A stretch of DNA of 64,000 nt from Sphingobium lactosutens DS20 (GCF_000445105.1 NZ_ATDP01000109.1:1-64000), one strand, 5' to 3'. Positions 18,896-28,145 are shown, counted from the stretch's first letter. The notes: generated by a model not told the origin, from the letters alone. Numbers and translations are program-made.

Positions 18896-19636
18896 TCAAG
18901 CGGCTTGAGCCGGGAGATTCCGGCGCATGGACTCGCCGGAGAGTTCGAGGCGATGAGCGTTGTGAACGAGGCGGTCCAAGATGGCGTCGGCGTAGGTCGG
19001 ATCTCCGATCAGATCGAACCAGCGGGCCACAGGAAGTTGGCTGGTCACGAGGGTTGAGCGACGGCCGTAGCGGTCTTCAAGGATCTCGAGCAGGTGGTGG
19101 CGGGCATTTCCGTCGAGCGGTTCAAGCCCCCAGTCGTCCAGGATCAGCAGATCGACCCTGCCAAGGCTCTTCATGCGTGCAGCGATGCGGCCGTCCCCTT
19201 TGGCCAGCGACAGGTCGTCGATCAATCGCGGCAGGCGCGTGTAGAGGACCGAGCGATTGTCGCGGCAGGCCTTGTGGCCGATCGCACAGGCAAGCCAGCT
19301 CTTGCCGACCCCTGCGGGGCCGATGATGGCCAGGTTCTCGTGGGCGGCGATCCAGTTTCCTTTGAGCAACGTTTCGAACAGCCGGCGGTCGAGCCCGCGC
19401 GCGCTGCGATAATCAACGTCTTCAGGCACCGCATGATGCCGCAACTTGGCATGACGCAGCCGAAGCGCGAGGCGCCGATCGTTGCGCCAGGTTGCTTCAT
19501 GATCGAGCAGCAGGGCCAGCCACTCGGCATGGCCGAGGCCTGCGGCGTCACCATTGCCGTCCAGTTCGGCAAAGGCATGGGCCATCCCGGTCAGCCCAAG
19601 CTGGTTCAGTTGATCAAGGGTTGGGTGTTTGAGCAT
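18896..19636 (-). CDS. istB: IS21 helper ATPase IstB (copy B)
   Basis: AAA+ ATPase of 246 residues. Walker A is IIGPAGVGKSWLA and Walker B is LLILDDWGLEPL; TSQLPVARWFD follows. The N-terminal helical region (LDQLNQLGLTGMAHAFAEL) is the IstB_IS21 N domain. It starts 11 bases after the istA stop. Intact; works with IstA in transposition. Confidence 0.95.
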   Translation of the reverse strand: MLKHPTLDQLNQLGLTGMAHAFAELDGNGDAAGLGHAEWLALLLDHEATWRNDRRLALRLRHAKLRHHAVPEDVDYRSARGLDRRLFETLLKGNWIAAHENLAIIGPAGVGKSWLACAIGHKACRDNRSVLYTRLPRLIDDLSLAKGDGRIAARMKSLGRVDLLILDDWGLEPLDGNARHHLLEILEDRYGRRSTLVTSQLPVARWFDLIGDPTYADAILDRLVHNAHRLELSGESMRRNLPAQAA

Positions 19637-19647
19637 CGTCGCTCCTC

Positions 19648-21195
19648 TCAGTGGTAATATTGGGAGCCCCGGATGTTGTCGTGCAGGATCGGCTCGCGTT
19701 CCGGGGCTTTGGACACGGGCACCTTGTCGAGCCCCTTTTCGAGGATCGATTTGACGGACGGGTAATTGCGCGCCTGGATCTCCAGCGCGCGCATCGCAGC
19801 AGCCTCAAGCCGATCGGCGCCGAAGCGTTTGGCGAGGCCGATAATACCAAGACACGAGCGGTAGCCCTGCTCGGGATGTGGTCGGTCCGCGATAATGCGC
19901 TCGACCAGCAGCGACAGCATCGGCCCGATCCGGGCAGCCTCTTCCCGGATTTTGGCCGGCGTCCATTCCAGATAGCGCCGGTGGCTCGAAGGCATATGCT
20001 CGGGCACCGTCGTATGCCGGCCATTGCCGCTGCCACGCATATGAACCGCGATGCGCTCGCCGCCCAGGAAGATCTCGACGGTGCGCGCGGTGAAGCGGGC
20101 CTCGACCTCACGACGGGCGAAGCGATGTGGCACAGAGTAATGGTGATGATCGAGGGCGATATGGTAATCGAGCCCGACACGGCATCGCTTCCACTCCGCG
20201 TGCACCCAGGGCTCGGCGGGCAGCGGCTTGAGATTGGGCGCGTCGATTTCCTCGAACAACTGGCGGCGGGTGCGACCGAACTGGCGAAGAACCCGCGTCT
20301 CATTGAGATCGGCGAGGCACTCGGCGATAGCGGCGTTGAGCTCAGCCAGGCTGTAGAAGACACGGTTGCGCAGTCGGCCTAGCACCCAGCGCTCGACAAT
20401 GCCGACACAGGCTTCAACCTTCGCCTTATCGCGCGGCCTCCGGGGCCGCGCCGGCAATACGGCCGTCCCGTAATGACGGGCCATGTCATTGTAGCTGCGG
20501 TTCAGCATCGGATCGAAGTGGCAGGCCTTGATCACCGCGACCTTCGCGTTGTCGGGCACCAGCAACTGCGTGACGCCACCGAAGAAGGCGAAGGCGGCAT
20601 TGTGCCCCTCGATCCAGTCGGCGAACTGCTCGGTCCAGGTCGCACAAGCGAATGACAGGCTTGAGCCGCCCAGCACCGCGACGAACAGATGGGCGTCGCG
20701 GATCTCGCCGGTTCGGCGGTTGATCACGACGGGGACCGTGTCGCCCGCATAATCGACGAACAGCTTCTCGCCACCGGCATGGCTCTGACGCATCACCAGC
20801 GACAGCCGCCCCTCCCAGCGCCGGAACAGGTCACACCACCGGCTATAGCGATATCCGTCAGGCTGAGCGGCGATATACTCTTCCCACAGGACCTGGAGCG
20901 TCACGTGCTTTCGCTTCAGTTCGCGCGCCACCAACGACCAGTCCGGTTCCGGCTGCTTGCGGCGTCCGGGCTTCACGCCCGGAATGCCGTACAGCCTGGC
21001 CTCCAGCTCCGCTTCGGTCATGTCATCGGGAACCGGCCACGCAAGACCCGCCAGCCTCAGCCGCCTGATCGTGTCCCGAACAGTCGTTGGACCCACGCCT
21101 GTGCGTTCGCCGACAACTCGTGTGGAAAGCCCGGCATCCAGGCTCAAATGCAATATCTCGCGCACTTGGCGCATCGAAACCCTCCTCGTCGGCAT
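19648..21195 (-). CDS. istA: IS21 transposase IstA (copy B)
   Basis: Transposase of 515 residues. N-terminal helix-turn-helix LSTRVVGERTGVGPTTVRDTIRRL; DDE core with Asp in LFVDYAGDTVPV, Asp in VPDNAKVAV and Glu in KAKVEACVGIVERWVL; C-terminal DNA-binding part with LDYHIALDHHHYSVPHRF. ATG at 21195 has GGAGGA just upstream. The frame is intact, so copy B looks mobile. Confidence 0.95.
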   Translation of the reverse strand: MPTRRVSMRQVREILHLSLDAGLSTRVVGERTGVGPTTVRDTIRRLRLAGLAWPVPDDMTEAELEARLYGIPGVKPGRRKQPEPDWSLVARELKRKHVTLQVLWEEYIAAQPDGYRYSRWCDLFRRWEGRLSLVMRQSHAGGEKLFVDYAGDTVPVVINRRTGEIRDAHLFVAVLGGSSLSFACATWTEQFADWIEGHNAAFAFFGGVTQLLVPDNAKVAVIKACHFDPMLNRSYNDMARHYGTAVLPARPRRPRDKAKVEACVGIVERWVLGRLRNRVFYSLAELNAAIAECLADLNETRVLRQFGRTRRQLFEEIDAPNLKPLPAEPWVHAEWKRCRVGLDYHIALDHHHYSVPHRFARREVEARFTARTVEIFLGGERIAVHMRGSGNGRHTTVPEHMPSSHRRYLEWTPAKIREEAARIGPMLSLLVERIIADRPHPEQGYRSCLGIIGLAKRFGADRLEAAAMRALEIQARNYPSVKSILEKGLDKVPVSKAPEREPILHDNIRGSQYYH

Positions 21196-21260
21196 CCATT
21201 CCTCCGGTCGCTATGCGACCGTAGAAATGACCCAACGATCAGGTTCTCCACATCTCAAAC

Positions 21261-21378
21261 TGCGCGCGATCAGCTCGGAATACTGCGCGGACAATTCTCG
21301 GAACGCTGCGCGCGATCAATTCGGAAGCCCGCGCGCCATCAAATCGGAATGGTGCGCGCGATGACCTCGGAATCCGCA
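21261..21378 (-). repeat. Right iterated end repeats of IS21 copy B
   Basis: Five tandem units of about 23-24 bases with the core TGCGCGCGATCA and TCGGAAT, in inverted orientation to the three at the left end. The number of units differs between ends (three against five). Confidence 0.85.
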
Positions 21379-21386
21379 GCGATCGA
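21379..21386. repeat. Target-site duplication, right copy
   Basis: GCGATCGA directly after the element; identical to 18767-18774. Confidence 0.92.
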
Positions 21387-21975
21387 TTTGCGCAGCCGTC
21401 AGATCGTGTGGCAACGGCCGATGGGCTCGATAAAGGATTCCGTGCTGCCGGTTGGCATCAAATCTCCTCTGCCCATGCCGGTCGGCATGCCCACCCTGGG
21501 TGGTCCGATCAGTACGCGTTCCGGCATCACATTCTACGCGGGCACGCAGGACTTTTATCTTCGCGCACTCGATACGCGCACCGGTGAGGAGCTTTGGAAG
21601 GGGAGACTGCCCGTGGGAGCACAGGCAACCCCGATGACATATGTCTCGCCCAAGACCGGCAAGCAGTATGTCCTGGTTTCTGCGGGCGGCGCCCGTCTTT
21701 CGCCTAATCGTGGCGATTACATTATCGCATACGCCGTAACGAGGTGAGAATGTCGCTGTGGGGCGACCGGGAGGCAGCCCCTTAGCCATTAAATGCGTAA
21801 TCCAGAAAAGGCTGGCGAATAGGCGGCTGCCTATCGATCTAGATCAGTCTTGGCGAGGTGGAGCGCCGCGACGAATGGTAGGATTTTTAATCGCTTTTCG
21901 TATTTTCAATTAGTGCGGCCCCGCGATGATACCTACCCTATCCTGCAAAATGCTATTCTGCGAGAGGGACATGAG

Positions 21976-22716
21976 ATGCTGATAGGTGCTCCGAATTTTC
22001 GCGATCTCGGTGGCCATGCCGCGAGGGGCGGCACGGTCCGGACAGGCAAAGTCTACAGGTCGAGCCAACTCTCCCACTTGACCGATGCCGACCAAGAGTC
22101 GGTGCGACAAATGGGCCTGAGAAGCATCATCGACCTTCGCTCGGAACGCGAACGGATGGCGCAGCCTACACCCGTGACCCTCAGGACGGCAGGCGACTAC
22201 CTGTCTCCAAAGTCTGACACCGACTTCATTTTCAACCGCATTTTCGCCAAAGCGGAGAAGACCGCAGCTGCCTGGACTTTAGGATTTTCGACCTTCTACA
22301 GTCTGATGCTGGATGAATATGCGCCTGAATTTATCGCGATGTTTCGTGCGGTTTCGGACGGGGATTTACCGGTCCTGATCCATTGCTCAGCGGGCAAGGA
22401 TCGCACTGGCGCGGCAGCCGCCCTGCTACTTGATTTCCTGGGTGTCCGACGCGAAACCATTCTTGACGACTATATTCGCAGCAGCTCCGCATTAAACGGT
22501 GACATGCATTTCAAGAACATGCTCTCCGATGCCAAGCTACATCTCTACGCCGATCTTCCACTTGAATGCCGCGAGGTCATACTTGGCACAAAACCTGTTT
22601 ATCTCGAGTGTCTGTTCGCGACCCTTGACGACCGGTTCGGGTCGGTCAGCGGCTATCTCGCTCACCATGGGTTCAGCGCTGCTGAACGTGATCGGATCGC
22701 CGAAGTATTGATCTGA
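21976..22716 (+). CDS. Tyrosine/lipid phosphatase of the MptpB-like type
   Basis: A 246-residue phosphatase. N terminus NFRDLGGHAARGGTVRTGKVYRSSQL is the family hallmark, and the P-loop is HCSAGKDRTG with nucleophile Cys137 and the phosphate-binding Arg143. The extra Lys-Asp in the loop is typical of the bacterial atypical group that also acts on phosphoinositides. ATG at 21976 follows GAGGGA; the frame is open further upstream but without a binding site. It is transcribed alone between the broken PQQ gene and a convergent alcohol dehydrogenase, with no clear link to the pathway. Confidence 0.92.
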   Translation: MLIGAPNFRDLGGHAARGGTVRTGKVYRSSQLSHLTDADQESVRQMGLRSIIDLRSERERMAQPTPVTLRTAGDYLSPKSDTDFIFNRIFAKAEKTAAAWTLGFSTFYSLMLDEYAPEFIAMFRAVSDGDLPVLIHCSAGKDRTGAAAALLLDFLGVRRETILDDYIRSSSALNGDMHFKNMLSDAKLHLYADLPLECREVILGTKPVYLECLFATLDDRFGSVSGYLAHHGFSAAERDRIAEVLI

Positions 22717-22980
22717 CATGGACACTCGGCATGAGTGTGGACGCGCAACGCGGATAGAGCGGAACAGGATTGTGTCGGTAGCCCGCCGAAATTGCGCGTC
22801 GACGCACGCGCTGCTTCGCTTCCAATCGCCAAGGGTTTCGAGAACCAGCTTTTTGCCTTTCGATGCAGTTTGCTGTGTCGCCAAGGGGACGCTTCGTCTT
22901 GACAATCGAGTTCGCTCGGAAGGGAGCGCTGCCGCTCCCCTCCTAACCTATTCCAAGCACGCCGTAAAACCGTTGCGATC

Positions 22981-24075
22981 CTAGAATGACGTGATAACAC
23001 TGCGTGCTATGGCACCTTGCTTGAGCTCCTTATAGGCATCGTTAATTTCCGTGATGTTGATCTCGCGCGAGATCAGGTCATCGAGGTTGAGTTTCCCCTG
23101 GAGGTAGAGCTGGGCATACATAGGGATGTCGTGCTTGATGTTCGCCGATCCCATGTAGACGCCGCGGAGATCGACCTGGTTGGTCAGCAGATCAACCGTC
23201 ACATTGACGTCGATCGTCTTCATGGGTGAATGCACGCCGATGAGATATGCGCTGCCGCCCTTGCACGCCATCTTGATCGCCTGTTCCGACGTGGCCTTGA
23301 TGCCGACCACCTCAAATGCATGGTCGACCCCGCCTTCGATCAACATGCGCACCGCCTCCACGCTGTCACCAGCCGACGCATCGACAAAGTCGGTCGCGCC
23401 GAAGCGACGCGCCAGTTCCTCCTTTTTCGGCTGCATGTCGATGGCAATGATCCGCGCCGCTCCCGCCAGCTTGGCGCCCGAAATGACGTTGAGCCCGACA
23501 CCGCCGATGCCGATCACCGCGACCGTGTCCCCAGGACGCACGGCCGCGGTGTTGATGGCGGCGCCGGCGCCCGTGATGGTGCCGCAACCGAGCAGCGATG
23601 CCTGCGCGAAGGGGAGTTCCTTGGGTACCAGGGCCAGTTGGTTCTCATGCACCAAGGCGCGCTCGGCAAACGCCCCGGTACCGAAAACTTGCGTGACACC
23701 GGCTCCGTCCCGCGTCAGTCGATGCGCGTGGTCGGGATCGTCCCGCAGCGTTTCTTCGGGATGCGTGCACTGATAGGTGCGCCCGCCGATACAGGCCCGG
23801 CAATGGCCGCAAAACTGGATCAGCGACCCTACGACATGATCGCCTATCGCGAATTCCCGCACCTCCGGACCGATGGCGAGGACAACCCCTGCCAGTTCAT
23901 GCCCCAACACGGCGGGCAGCGGAACACCGAAATCCTGTTCGGCGAAATGCAGGTCCGAATGGCAGAGGCCCGATGCCTTGACCTCCACCAGAACTTCCCG
24001 CCCGCGCGGCGCATCGATCTCGATCTCCTCGATCTGGAACGTGCCATCGAGGCTATTGAGAATGGCGGCTTTCAT
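22981..24075 (-). CDS. Zinc-dependent alcohol dehydrogenase, class III-like
   Basis: Medium-chain dehydrogenase of 364 residues. Catalytic zinc residues in ASGLCHSDLHFAEQ and GHELAG, structural zinc Cys in CGHCRACIGGRTYQC, NAD loop VIGIGGVGLNVISGAKLAG and cofactor-end Asp in IIAIDMQ (favours NAD). The LLGCGTITGAGAAINTA segment is typical of the class III-like group. ATG at 24075. It is the last gene of the minus-strand run that begins with the TonB receptor at 33244, 19 bases after MmgE/PrpD, so it is likely co-transcribed. It presumably oxidises an alcohol intermediate; substrate unknown. Confidence 0.94.
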   Translation of the reverse strand: MKAAILNSLDGTFQIEEIEIDAPRGREVLVEVKASGLCHSDLHFAEQDFGVPLPAVLGHELAGVVLAIGPEVREFAIGDHVVGSLIQFCGHCRACIGGRTYQCTHPEETLRDDPDHAHRLTRDGAGVTQVFGTGAFAERALVHENQLALVPKELPFAQASLLGCGTITGAGAAINTAAVRPGDTVAVIGIGGVGLNVISGAKLAGAARIIAIDMQPKKEELARRFGATDFVDASAGDSVEAVRMLIEGGVDHAFEVVGIKATSEQAIKMACKGGSAYLIGVHSPMKTIDVNVTVDLLTNQVDLRGVYMGSANIKHDIPMYAQLYLQGKLNLDDLISREINITEINDAYKELKQGAIARSVITSF

Positions 24076-24094
24076 GATGTTCTCCTAGTCGGGT

Positions 24095-25522
24095 TCAAGC
24101 GGGATGAGAGGGGGTCAGGCAATCGACGATGCGGCGCATGTCATCGATCCGTTCCATGTCACGGCAAAGCCCGACAAGCATGTCCAGCTTGTCCGCCGGG
24201 AGCTGGACGGCGGCGAAAGGGGCGCAGCGGCGCAGCTTGCCCGCCAGATCGTCCCAGGTCATCGGGTTGCGCGTATGTCCCTTCACATAAGGGGTGACAT
24301 GGGTGAAACGGCGTCCATCGGAGAGTGTGATTGCGACCGTGAAGCCCTCGAACTGATCGGCATGATCGGGATCGGCGACGATATGCACCCGTCGCATCAG
24401 TTCGCGCCGCTCTGCATTCATGATCCGGTCAGGGTGCAGGTCCTCGAGGAAGAAACCACCGGTCATCGCGGCAGCGGCAATCGTATAGGGCGCGCTGAAC
24501 ATTGCCTCCGGCACGGAGCGCGGGTTCCATTTCGCCGCCGCCGGCTCGAATGTCATGCGTGCGCTCGTACTGCCGACGCAGTCGATGCGATCGATATCGC
24601 GCCAGTCCAGTCCCTCGCCTTGAATGATAGCAACCGTGCTGGCGATGAAGCTGTGGGTAAATTTACACGCGGAATAGGGCTTCATCGACAGCCCTCCGGC
24701 CAACTGCCAGTGGGTCCCCAGATCCTCGGTCAGCAATTCGGGCCGCACATCGTCCCACGCGACATGCCGCAATATGCCACTCGGCACGCCCTGGAATATG
24801 CCGCGCGGCGCCGTCACGCCGCGGCGGGTCAGCAGTACCGCCTTTACCGCCGTATCCCCGGCAAAGCTGTGCTGCACGCGCGCCATCTGCGTACCTTCAG
24901 AATATTTATTATATTCCGACATGCCATGGACAGTATAGGCCATACCTAACGCATTCCATGTTTCGTCGGCATCCAGGCCGAGGATACGCGCCACCGAAGC
25001 GGTTGCGCAGAGCGGCCCGTTCCATTCGCCTGGCATACCCCATGTCGTGTGGTAGCGCACAAGGTTCAGCGCTGCGCTGGCGCGCACGCCGACTTCAGCG
25101 CCTGTGACATAGGCAGTCAAAAAGTCCTTTCCGCTGACCGCTCCGTCTGCAATGCCCAGCACCGACAGCATGGCGGGCACATTCCATTCCGTCACATGAC
25201 CGCCGGTTTCATGCACATCGCCCATATCGATCGCGCGCGCCATTACGCCATTTGCAAAAGCAGCCATGGGAGCGGGTACCTGGTGCCCGTGTATCAGGAC
25301 GGTGGCTTGCGGCGCGCCGCCCCACTCGGCAACCTGGTCGGCAATGGCGGGGCAGACTTCCCAACCGGACCCCGCAACAGTGACCGCCAGCGTATCGAGG
25401 ATCGCACGCTTGGCCAGGTCGATCACCGGCACGGGAATGTCCTGATAGCGTGTCTCAGCCACCATCTTCGCCAAAGGTCCGGCAGGATCATGCTCGGGCA
25501 GGACAGGATTCTCGTGCTTCAT
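24095..25522 (-). CDS. MmgE/PrpD-family protein
   Basis: A 475-residue member of the family of 2-methylcitrate dehydratase and cis-aconitate decarboxylase; these remove water or carbon dioxide from tricarboxylic acids without a metal cofactor. Family marks are VIDLAKRAILDTLAVTVAGS, FANGVMARAIDMGDVHE (with the conserved Asp-xx-His pattern), AYVTGAEVGVRASAAL and LSMKPYSACKFTHSFIAST. The start at 25522 overlaps the stop of the preceding small gene as ATGA, so translation is coupled. No methylcitrate-cycle genes are nearby, so the acid it acts on is probably a pathway intermediate (inference). Confidence 0.92.
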   Translation of the reverse strand: MKHENPVLPEHDPAGPLAKMVAETRYQDIPVPVIDLAKRAILDTLAVTVAGSGWEVCPAIADQVAEWGGAPQATVLIHGHQVPAPMAAFANGVMARAIDMGDVHETGGHVTEWNVPAMLSVLGIADGAVSGKDFLTAYVTGAEVGVRASAALNLVRYHTTWGMPGEWNGPLCATASVARILGLDADETWNALGMAYTVHGMSEYNKYSEGTQMARVQHSFAGDTAVKAVLLTRRGVTAPRGIFQGVPSGILRHVAWDDVRPELLTEDLGTHWQLAGGLSMKPYSACKFTHSFIASTVAIIQGEGLDWRDIDRIDCVGSTSARMTFEPAAAKWNPRSVPEAMFSAPYTIAAAAMTGGFFLEDLHPDRIMNAERRELMRRVHIVADPDHADQFEGFTVAITLSDGRRFTHVTPYVKGHTRNPMTWDDLAGKLRRCAPFAAVQLPADKLDMLVGLCRDMERIDDMRRIVDCLTPSHPA

Positions 25523-26025
25523 GATACCATCATCGCAGGGATGTCGGGTAAATCCTGCCCGTCGGGGTCCAGCCCGGTAGCCGCGAACCATGTTCGCTCA
25601 CGTATCGATTGTGCCGCACCATAAGCCAGCACAGCATCTCGTGCGGCGGGCGCCAACGCGACCTTGCCGTCTTCGCCGAGGATGATCCGGTCGATCAGGC
25701 CGCCAAGGACCAGGATACCATGCTCGACCGCAGCCAGATCCCGCTTGTCGACCGCCTTCCCCGCCTCGATCGCCGCGGCCAGCTCCTCGACATAAAATGG
25801 ATCGACCGAAGGCAGCATCGCCTCTGCGAGCGCCACCATGGCATCGAAGGATCCCCCTTCGAACGCCGCAGCCCAGCGCCATTGCTCGCCAATCATCCGC
25901 AGATGGCCGATACACAGGCCGATCTGATCCTTTGCCAGCCGTTCGCGTGGGCCGAGCGCCGGCAGGACCACCTGTTCCAGCGACTTGACGATGTTGGCAA
26001 TGCGCAGGTCAATGCTTGGCAGCAT
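25519..26025 (-). CDS. Small LvaB-like protein (copy 2)
   Basis: A 168-residue, mostly helical protein beginning MLPSIDLRIANIVKSLEQVVLPALG and ending LAYGAAQSIRERTWFAATGLDPDG. It is a paralogue of the protein at 28189 (same start, same LxIGHLRMIGEQW-type segment and same RERTWF end). Its place directly after an APH-type kinase gene matches that of LvaB, the small partner needed by the kinase LvaA for 4-hydroxyacyl-CoA phosphorylation in Pseudomonas putida; I believe the family is DUF6285, from memory. It starts 3 bases after the kinase stop, with GGAAGG upstream. Confidence 0.75.
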   Translation of the reverse strand: MLPSIDLRIANIVKSLEQVVLPALGPRERLAKDQIGLCIGHLRMIGEQWRWAAAFEGGSFDAMVALAEAMLPSVDPFYVEELAAAIEAGKAVDKRDLAAVEHGILVLGGLIDRIILGEDGKVALAPAARDAVLAYGAAQSIRERTWFAATGLDPDGQDLPDIPAMMVS

Positions 26026-26028
26026 GGC

Positions 26029-27201
26029 TCAATCCTTCCCGATCAGCTGGACGATGTGGTGAAGGAAGACAGCGCCAGCCGATCCCAGCCAAGTCAGCAC
26101 CACTTCCTGATGATTATTGCTGGCGGCAGCTGCCCGCATCGCCTGTCCCAGGTCCATGACCGCGCATTTGTAGGCGTTGAGTACCTCGTAGTAGCGAAGC
26201 CTGGCCGGATCGATGACATTGCCGGACGCAGCCTCATACTGGGTAATGAAATCTTCGCGCGGCAGCAGGCCACTGACCAGAAAGACACCGTCATCACCCC
26301 AGGCGCCGAACAGCTTCTGCATGGTCCAGGCGATATCCTCGTGAAAGTCACCGATATGAGCCAGTTCCCAGTCCAGCACGGCTGTGAACCGTCCGCTCGG
26401 CTCCTCGAACAGGAAGTTGCCCATGCGCAGGTCGCCATGGACCAGCATCGGGGAATCGCACGGGGGGGCATTCTCACGCAGCCAGCGCTCCGCCAGCGTA
26501 ACGACGGGTACCGGCTCCACCAGGCAATCCCACCATACCTGCGACCACCAGTTGACCTGCCAGATCGCCGCCTGGTTGCTGTTGGGGCGCGGTGCGTCGA
26601 AATAGCGCAGGTTCGCGCTTGCCCAGTCGAACCGGTGGGTCGTCGCCAGCGCATCGACATATTGGGGCGCGAGCCGATCAATGAGCGCTCCCAGCCGACC
26701 GCCCATGCCCGACACGCCGGCGCTACCGCCCTCGCTGGGCTGGGTCACTCCGCCGACAAAACCAAGGATCACCGCAGGCTGTCCCAGCAGGTCTCCATCG
26801 GCGTCGAACCAGCGCACGGATGCCACGGGCATATGCTCGCGCATGACCATCTGGATCTCGCCCTCCCGACCGCGACAGGTCTGGGCGATCGCCTCCAACG
26901 GGTCCATGCGCAGAACCAGTCGCTCGCCTGTGCGGTCGCCCCGATGCGTGAGGGTAAAGGCGAACTGCTCTTTCGACGCGCCTCCAGACATGCGCTCGAC
27001 GTCGGTGACGGCAACGCCTCTCAGGTTCTTCGCAGCGAAAAACCCTTCCAGCATGGCCGTGACCTGGACATCGGATTTCGGCCGATAGGGTCCGGTGTCG
27101 CGGAGGCGGACGGTGCGTTCCAGCACATGGCGGATCCGCGGCTCCATTTCGGAGCGATCCCAGATGTCGACATCATCGCGGCCCGCGAGCGGCGTCCGCA
27201 T
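26029..27201 (-). CDS. APH-type kinase, LvaA/ACAD10-like (copy 2)
   Basis: Phosphotransferase of 390 residues with the aminoglycoside-phosphotransferase/choline-kinase fold. Nucleotide region around SGGASKEQFAFTL and GERLVLRMDP; catalytic loop LVHGDLRMGNFLFE (HGD-x4-N) and metal motif VLDWELAHIGD. The WQVNWWSQVWWD segment and the C terminus match the other copy closely (about 60 percent by eye). Related kinases (LvaA, the kinase part of ACAD10/11) phosphorylate 4-hydroxyacyl-CoA, so a hydroxyacid-CoA substrate is more likely than an antibiotic. The chosen ATG at 27201 follows GGGAGGA; one at 27222 overlaps the upstream gene. Confidence 0.9.
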   Translation of the reverse strand: MRTPLAGRDDVDIWDRSEMEPRIRHVLERTVRLRDTGPYRPKSDVQVTAMLEGFFAAKNLRGVAVTDVERMSGGASKEQFAFTLTHRGDRTGERLVLRMDPLEAIAQTCRGREGEIQMVMREHMPVASVRWFDADGDLLGQPAVILGFVGGVTQPSEGGSAGVSGMGGRLGALIDRLAPQYVDALATTHRFDWASANLRYFDAPRPNSNQAAIWQVNWWSQVWWDCLVEPVPVVTLAERWLRENAPPCDSPMLVHGDLRMGNFLFEEPSGRFTAVLDWELAHIGDFHEDIAWTMQKLFGAWGDDGVFLVSGLLPREDFITQYEAASGNVIDPARLRYYEVLNAYKCAVMDLGQAMRAAAASNNHQEVVLTWLGSAGAVFLHHIVQLIGKD

Positions 27202-27215
27202 GGTAGCGTCCTCCC

Positions 27216-28145
27216 TCACCATGCAAAGCGCTCGACATAGGGTGTCGCGAATTTCAGATAGTCGCGGTTCCAGCAGAACTCGCACCAGCCGGTGCCTTCC
27301 TCGCCATCGATCGTTGCGGTGACAACGGACTCGTTCAGCAGCACCACCGGGTCGAGATCCAGCTGATATTTGGCGAATGCCTTGCAATCGACGAAGACCG
27401 ATCGACCGTCCGTATCCGTCACGGTCACGCGAAAGCGATCGTGCATCATATCGGCATCGAAATCGATGTCGTAATCGACGCTCGCGACATGGCGCATCAC
27501 GCCGTCCTTGTAGAGATATCCCCGCGTTTCAACCTTGCCGAAGGACATCATCTCGAAGAAATGGACCGACACGCTTGGCGTCGTCGCATGGATCCACTTA
27601 TAATGCTGATTGAGGCCCCAGACACGCGGCCCCCAGCTATGGTCCCGGATCATGAAGTCGTTGAGCGGATAGTCGCGCCCATCGACACGCAAGTTGCCCT
27701 GAATGATGCCATGCTGTTCGGTGCGATCATCACCATAATAAGGCGGGTTGCCCTTGGGGTGGGAACTGAACGCATAGGGGGGATGGATCGCTTTCCACTG
27801 GCCTTCGAACTGGATACGGTCCCCGACCCAGCCCAGATCTATGGTCTTGAACGGTTCGCGCACTGCCATGAGCAGCGGACCGAAACGCCAGTCGTCAAAG
27901 TCCATGTCCGGCGGCACCATCTGCTCAATCTCTTCCTCGATCGGCGCCTCGAAGGCGGGGCCGAACAGGTGAAGACGACCCTTGGCATGGCCGTTGGCGC
28001 GTACAGTGGGATAGTAGAAGCCGGCGATACCATATTGCGGCAGTACGAACTGGTGCGTCGCCGATTCCCGGCCATCATCCGCCAGCTTGTGGCGATAGGC
28101 ATGCTCGACAGGGAAGGCGGCAAATTCTTTCGTGGTTTCCGGCAT
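27216..28145 (-). CDS. CrtC/AttH-like protein of unknown function (copy 2)
   Basis: A 309-residue protein, rich in beta strands, with RDHSWGPRVWG in the middle. That Asp-His plus WGPR pattern occurs in the two-lipocalin CrtC/AttH-type proteins (carotenoid hydratase and relatives); I think current names are DUF7064/DUF7065. No signal peptide. It is a distant paralogue of the protein at 29885: both share R-D-x-S-x-GPR-x-W, then QHY, then ID-x-x-ADxM and a matching C-terminal block. ATG at 28145 follows GGAGAGG. It heads the second copy of the three-gene module. Hydration or water removal on a hydrophobic substrate is possible but unproven. Confidence 0.75.
   Translation of the reverse strand: MPETTKEFAAFPVEHAYRHKLADDGRESATHQFVLPQYGIAGFYYPTVRANGHAKGRLHLFGPAFEAPIEEEIEQMVPPDMDFDDWRFGPLLMAVREPFKTIDLGWVGDRIQFEGQWKAIHPPYAFSSHPKGNPPYYGDDRTEQHGIIQGNLRVDGRDYPLNDFMIRDHSWGPRVWGLNQHYKWIHATTPSVSVHFFEMMSFGKVETRGYLYKDGVMRHVASVDYDIDFDADMMHDRFRVTVTDTDGRSVFVDCKAFAKYQLDLDPVVLLNESVVTATIDGEEGTGWCEFCWNRDYLKFATPYVERFAW

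Larger units (their letters stand above)
18775..21378 (-). mobile_element. IS21-family insertion sequence (copy B)
   Basis: A 2604-bp element with istA and istB on the minus strand, different in sequence from copy A. It starts TGCGGATTCCGA and ends with the complement TCGGAATCCGCA, flanked by the exact 8-bp repeat GCGATCGA. Both ends are built of tandem copies of a 23-24-bp unit. It interrupts the PQQ dehydrogenase gene. Confidence 0.96.
16763..21747 (+). pseudogene. Membrane-bound PQQ-dependent dehydrogenase, split by IS21
   Basis: Quinoprotein glucose/quinate-dehydrogenase type enzyme that would oxidise a sugar or alcohol in the periplasm and pass electrons to ubiquinone. Coding parts are 16763-18774 and 21387-21747. 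The N terminus has about five membrane helices (LLGISGAVLALVGLVLQIGG onward), then a PQQ propeller beginning WQFFGKDASGTRYAPYSQI, with the HHDIWDYDVASQPALYD signature. The frame breaks at TMTAID, where the IS21 element sits, and resumes as LRSRQIVWQRPMGSIKDSV to RGDYIIAYAVTR. Removing the element and one 8-bp repeat restores an uninterrupted frame. ATG at 16763 follows GGAG. Probably inactive at present. Confidence 0.93.

Noticed and set aside
18859-21378. PQQ dehydrogenase as two separate genes
   Set aside because: The two halves join in frame at an exact 8-bp target repeat, so they are one interrupted gene.
25609-27240. 543-codon plus-strand open frame opposite the kinase module
   Set aside because: It runs antisense to the kinase and small-protein genes, has His/Arg/Gln-rich composition and no domain; it is a by-product of high GC codon use.
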